Assembly (NCBI GenBank): GCA_039182715.1
Contig: JBCDBY010000280.1
Span: forward strand, 1-6,186
DNA from: JBCDBY01 sp039182715
GTDB taxonomy: Bacteria > Planctomycetota > PLA2
Reading direction: 5' to 3'
DNA: 6,186 bases
A program made the translations under genes and the position numbers. Of the stretch, positions 4,346 through 6,186 are shown piece by piece. Within the stretch, counting starts at the first letter, position 1, and each line of letters starts with the position of its first letter. The notes under the pieces were generated by a model. The model did no database searches, was not told where the DNA came from, and saw only the letters and a list, made by a program, of their open reading frames with translations.

Positions 4346-5680
4346 ATGCGTGTGTGTGTGCTGCTCATTCTCCTGGGAGGCTGTCTCGACTACGAAGTCA
4401 CCGTCGACACGACGGTGAAGGAGGACGGCAGCTTCGTGCGCACCGTCCGGGTGCACGAGCAGTCGGACAAGCATCGGACATGGACCCGCTACGCGCCGCC
4501 GCGCGCGCCCTACGAAATGACGGGCAGCGACGCGGAAGGGCACGTCGCGACGCTGCGCGCACCGGCCGGCCGATACAAGAGCGGCCTGCGCGTGCTGGCC
4601 AAGGATCTCGATGAGGGTCCGTACCGTGGCGCCGCCGGGACGCTGGGCAAGGCGACCTACGAGGGCGACGTATCGGTCACCGTCCAGGACCTGCTCATCG
4701 GCAAACTCTATCGCTACGAGGAGTCGCTGGCGCTCGGCATTGACCCGGTCGTCTTCCGCCGCGAGCTCGACTACGCGCTCGAGCTCGGCCTCGACCTCCT
4801 CGTCGCCTTCCTCGAACTCGCCGAGCCCGACACCAACTTTCGCACCGTCCAGCTGCAGGCGCGGCGCACGCTGCTCCCGCGCTGGCGAAGCGCGTTCCTC
4901 TCGCTGCACGCGGAGCTGGTGCGCATCAACCACGTTCTGCCGGCGCAGTCCGAGGCGGTCGTCCAGCAGGAGATGCTGCGCGAGACGACGCTGCGCCTGA
5001 TCGAGTCGGAGCTGTTGCGCATGGGCATGCGAAGGAAGGCGAGCGTGGGACGACCGTCCGACTTCGAGAAGCTCATGCAGGGCGATGCGTGGGAGGTGGA
5101 CCCGCGGACGTGGGAGCTGCTGCTTGCTCCGCTCGCGGGGAAGGACGACGCGTGGCGTGCGCGTCTGCTGGTGAAGGTCAACGAGCTCGTGCGCCGCGAC
5201 GGTGGGACGGACAAGTCGTCGGGATTCGACCTGGCGTACGCGCGCGCGGTGCCGGAGTCGCGCCGTCCCGAGGTGGAGCGCCGCATGCACGCTTTCGCCC
5301 GCAGCGCGATCGGGGCGCCCGTGGCGAACAACCTCTTCGACAGCCACGACTTCCGTTTCCGCGTCCAGCTGCCGGGGCAGGTCCTGTCCGCCGGGCAGGC
5401 GGAGCTGCACCGCTTCCCGGTGCTCGAGTGGCGCGTCGGCAATCTCCAGCTGGCGAATCCGCGTTTCGTCGCCTACTCCTTCGTGCGCTCGGAGCGCATG
5501 GTCGGCACGATCGACGACGTGGGGGCACTTCTGGACTACGCGGCCGCGCTTGCCAAGGCGAAACCGGAGGAGCGCAACCTCGTGGAAGCGTTCCTGGTGC
5601 GCGCACGCGAGGATGGGCTGGAGAAGGCGGGTGCCGGCAAGACAGGGCTCACAGGCAAGCTCGTCAAGGCTGTGCGTTAG
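4346..5680 (+). CDS. Predicted lipoprotein, unknown function
   Basis: A 444-residue protein beginning MRVCVLLILLGGC, a short lipoprotein signal peptide with lipobox L-G-G-C and acceptor Cys13. After cleavage it would be anchored to a membrane and face the periplasm or the outer surface. Residues 18-37 (EVTVDTTVKEDGSFVRTVRV) form a beta-rich segment of a kind common at the start of lipoproteins that handle hydrophobic or cell-envelope functions. The middle (about 110-330) is strongly helical and charged, and the end of the body has a beta stretch FRVQLPGQVLSAGQAELHRF followed by VLEWRV (337-364), faintly reminiscent of LppM-like domains; this is only a resemblance. The C-terminus is an Ala/Lys/Glu-rich helix and a Gly-Lys tail. 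No catalytic motif is recognised. ATG 4346 is preferred to in-frame ATG 4334, which would add Met-Leu-Glu-Ala, because the -10-like TATGCT covers the latter and Glu is unusual in a lipoprotein n-region. Confidence 0.8.
   Translation: MRVCVLLILLGGCLDYEVTVDTTVKEDGSFVRTVRVHEQSDKHRTWTRYAPPRAPYEMTGSDAEGHVATLRAPAGRYKSGLRVLAKDLDEGPYRGAAGTLGKATYEGDVSVTVQDLLIGKLYRYEESLALGIDPVVFRRELDYALELGLDLLVAFLELAEPDTNFRTVQLQARRTLLPRWRSAFLSLHAELVRINHVLPAQSEAVVQQEMLRETTLRLIESELLRMGMRRKASVGRPSDFEKLMQGDAWEVDPRTWELLLAPLAGKDDAWRARLLVKVNELVRRDGGTDKSSGFDLAYARAVPESRRPEVERRMHAFARSAIGAPVANNLFDSHDFRFRVQLPGQVLSAGQAELHRFPVLEWRVGNLQLANPRFVAYSFVRSERMVGTIDDVGALLDYAAALAKAKPEERNLVEAFLVRAREDGLEKAGAGKTGLTGKLVKAVR
4350..4360 (+). repeat. 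(GT)5G tract just after the lipoprotein start codon
   Basis: GTGTGTGTGTG covers codons 2-5 of the lipoprotein signal peptide. A run of 5.5 dinucleotide units is short, but it is the only such tract noticed in the window. A slip by one unit would frameshift the gene near its start. Confidence 0.6.
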
Positions 5681-5703
5681 CCTGCCTTCTGCGTGATGCA
5701 GGT
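5681..5703. other. Short convergent gap with weak hairpin
   Basis: The 23 bases between the lipoprotein and pseudopilin-like stops contain CTGC-GTGAT-GCAG (5689-5701), a 4-base stem with a 5-base loop. No T-run follows on either strand, so termination here is only a possibility. Confidence 0.25.
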
Positions 5704-6186
5704 CTAGCGAGGCGGCTTGGGGTCGTCGACCTTGGGCCAGAGTGCGCCGGAGCCGAGCGTTTCGAGCTTGAGCGCGGCGGCGGCGGGCGGCTCCGACTTG
5801 CCGCTGTAGTTCTTCTCGGTGACGCCGCGCAGCGTGCCGCTGCCGTCGATGAAGAAGGTGCGGTTGCCGGTGATGCCCTGCGCGACCGGCCAGGCGTAGC
5901 AGCACCACTGCTTCTCGGCCCGGGCGGCGTCGACCTTGCCGCGTTCCTCGTGCTCGCCGACGGGACGGCCTTCGGCGTCGGGGAGGTAGATGCGGAAGTG
6001 GTATCCGCCGCGGGTCACGACGCCGTTGTGGACCTTCGCCAGGTCCTTGGAGAGGAGCGGGCGCGCCAGTTTCTCGCCGCCGCGCACCGGCTCGCGCCCC
6101 GCCAGCTCGCCGAAGTAGCCGAACTCGCCGACGCCGTTCCTGTTCTGGTCCGCGTACGCGCTGGACTGGATCTGCGCCTGCACGGA
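5704..6186 (-). CDS. Pseudopilin-like secreted protein, C-terminal part (5' partial)
   Basis: The frame is open to the right edge of the window. The first in-frame start-like codon is GTG 6183-6181, but it sits inside conserved sequence with a Ser codon just before it, so the true start, probably with a signal or prepilin helix, lies outside. Visible are about 160 residues: an Asn/Gly-rich segment AYADQNRNGVGEFGYFGELA (9-28, counting from that GTG), GGYHFRIYLPDAEGRP (59-74), a Cys-Cys pair in WCCYAWPV (93-100), and GITGNRTFFIDGSG (103-116). This pattern ('...QAQ...A..D.N.NG.GEFG.F.EL', then 'YAWPV...TG.R.FF') matches, from memory, large families of planctomycete proteins with type II secretion/pilin-like N-termini. 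The function is unknown and extracytoplasmic placement is inferred. It ends with TAG 5706-5704, 23 bases from the convergent lipoprotein gene. Confidence 0.65.
   Translation of the reverse strand, partial: SVQAQIQSSAYADQNRNGVGEFGYFGELAGREPVRGGEKLARPLLSKDLAKVHNGVVTRGGYHFRIYLPDAEGRPVGEHEERGKVDAARAEKQWCCYAWPVAQGITGNRTFFIDGSGTLRGVTEKNYSGKSEPPAAAALKLETLGSGALWPKVDDPKPPR

Noticed and set aside
4145..5908. Long open frame of 587 codons on the minus strand across the lipoprotein gene
   Set aside because: It is antisense to a gene with a lipobox, to the start of upp and to the pseudopilin-like gene. Its composition is rich in Arg, His and Leu in the manner of a shadow frame in GC-rich DNA, and no domain is recognisable.
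1..6186. CRISPR array, tRNA or rRNA gene, insertion sequence, or attachment site
   Set aside because: No regularly spaced repeats, no cloverleaf-like segment, no rRNA-like stretch, no transposase or integrase motif and no terminal inverted repeats were seen; coding genes fill nearly the whole window.

Overview
This is a compact, gene-dense, very GC-rich bacterial window with almost no non-coding DNA; the longest gap between genes is about 70 bases. Its lineage cannot be fixed from the sequence. A lipoprotein and a secreted, pseudopilin-like protein of the 'Asp-x-Asn-x-Asn-Gly-x-Gly-Glu-Phe-Gly' type point weakly to a high-GC planctomycete or a similar deep-branching Gram-negative group. The evidence for this is only my memory of how such proteins look.

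Positions 1-2536 (+ strand) hold four tightly spaced genes. First is the 3' end of a RecQ-type helicase that carries a C-terminal phosphoribosyltransferase (PRTase)-like domain. It overlaps by one base (TGATG) a degenerate DprA/Smf-like protein. A SRPBCC/polyketide-cyclase-fold protein with a strong Shine-Dalgarno follows, then an alpha/beta hydrolase of the family often fused to OsmC. The spacing suggests one operon. The first two genes look like a DNA-processing pair. The last two look like a small-molecule or stress-related pair.

Positions 2537-3721 (+ strand) hold an NAD(P)-dependent epimerase/dehydratase-family protein and a 73-residue protein with two predicted membrane helices. The tail of the small gene overlaps the 3' end of the next gene on the opposite strand.

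Positions 3667-4293 (- strand) hold a complete uracil phosphoribosyltransferase (upp, pyrimidine salvage). Divergent from it is a 444-residue lipoprotein of unknown function at 4346-5680 (+). Convergent with the lipoprotein is the C-terminal part of the pseudopilin-like protein, which runs off the right edge at 5704-6186 (-).

The most notable regulatory pattern is that all four genes that appear to begin a transcript (epimerase, small membrane protein, upp, lipoprotein) have a TAnnnT box ending 5-7 bases before the start codon and no clear Shine-Dalgarno. This is the layout of leaderless mRNAs. The internal SRPBCC gene instead has a good GGAGG. No RNA genes, CRISPR arrays, insertion sequences or convincing intrinsic terminators were found. 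I did not find a clearly new multi-gene system. The RecQ-PRTase/DprA-like pair is the best candidate for follow-up.
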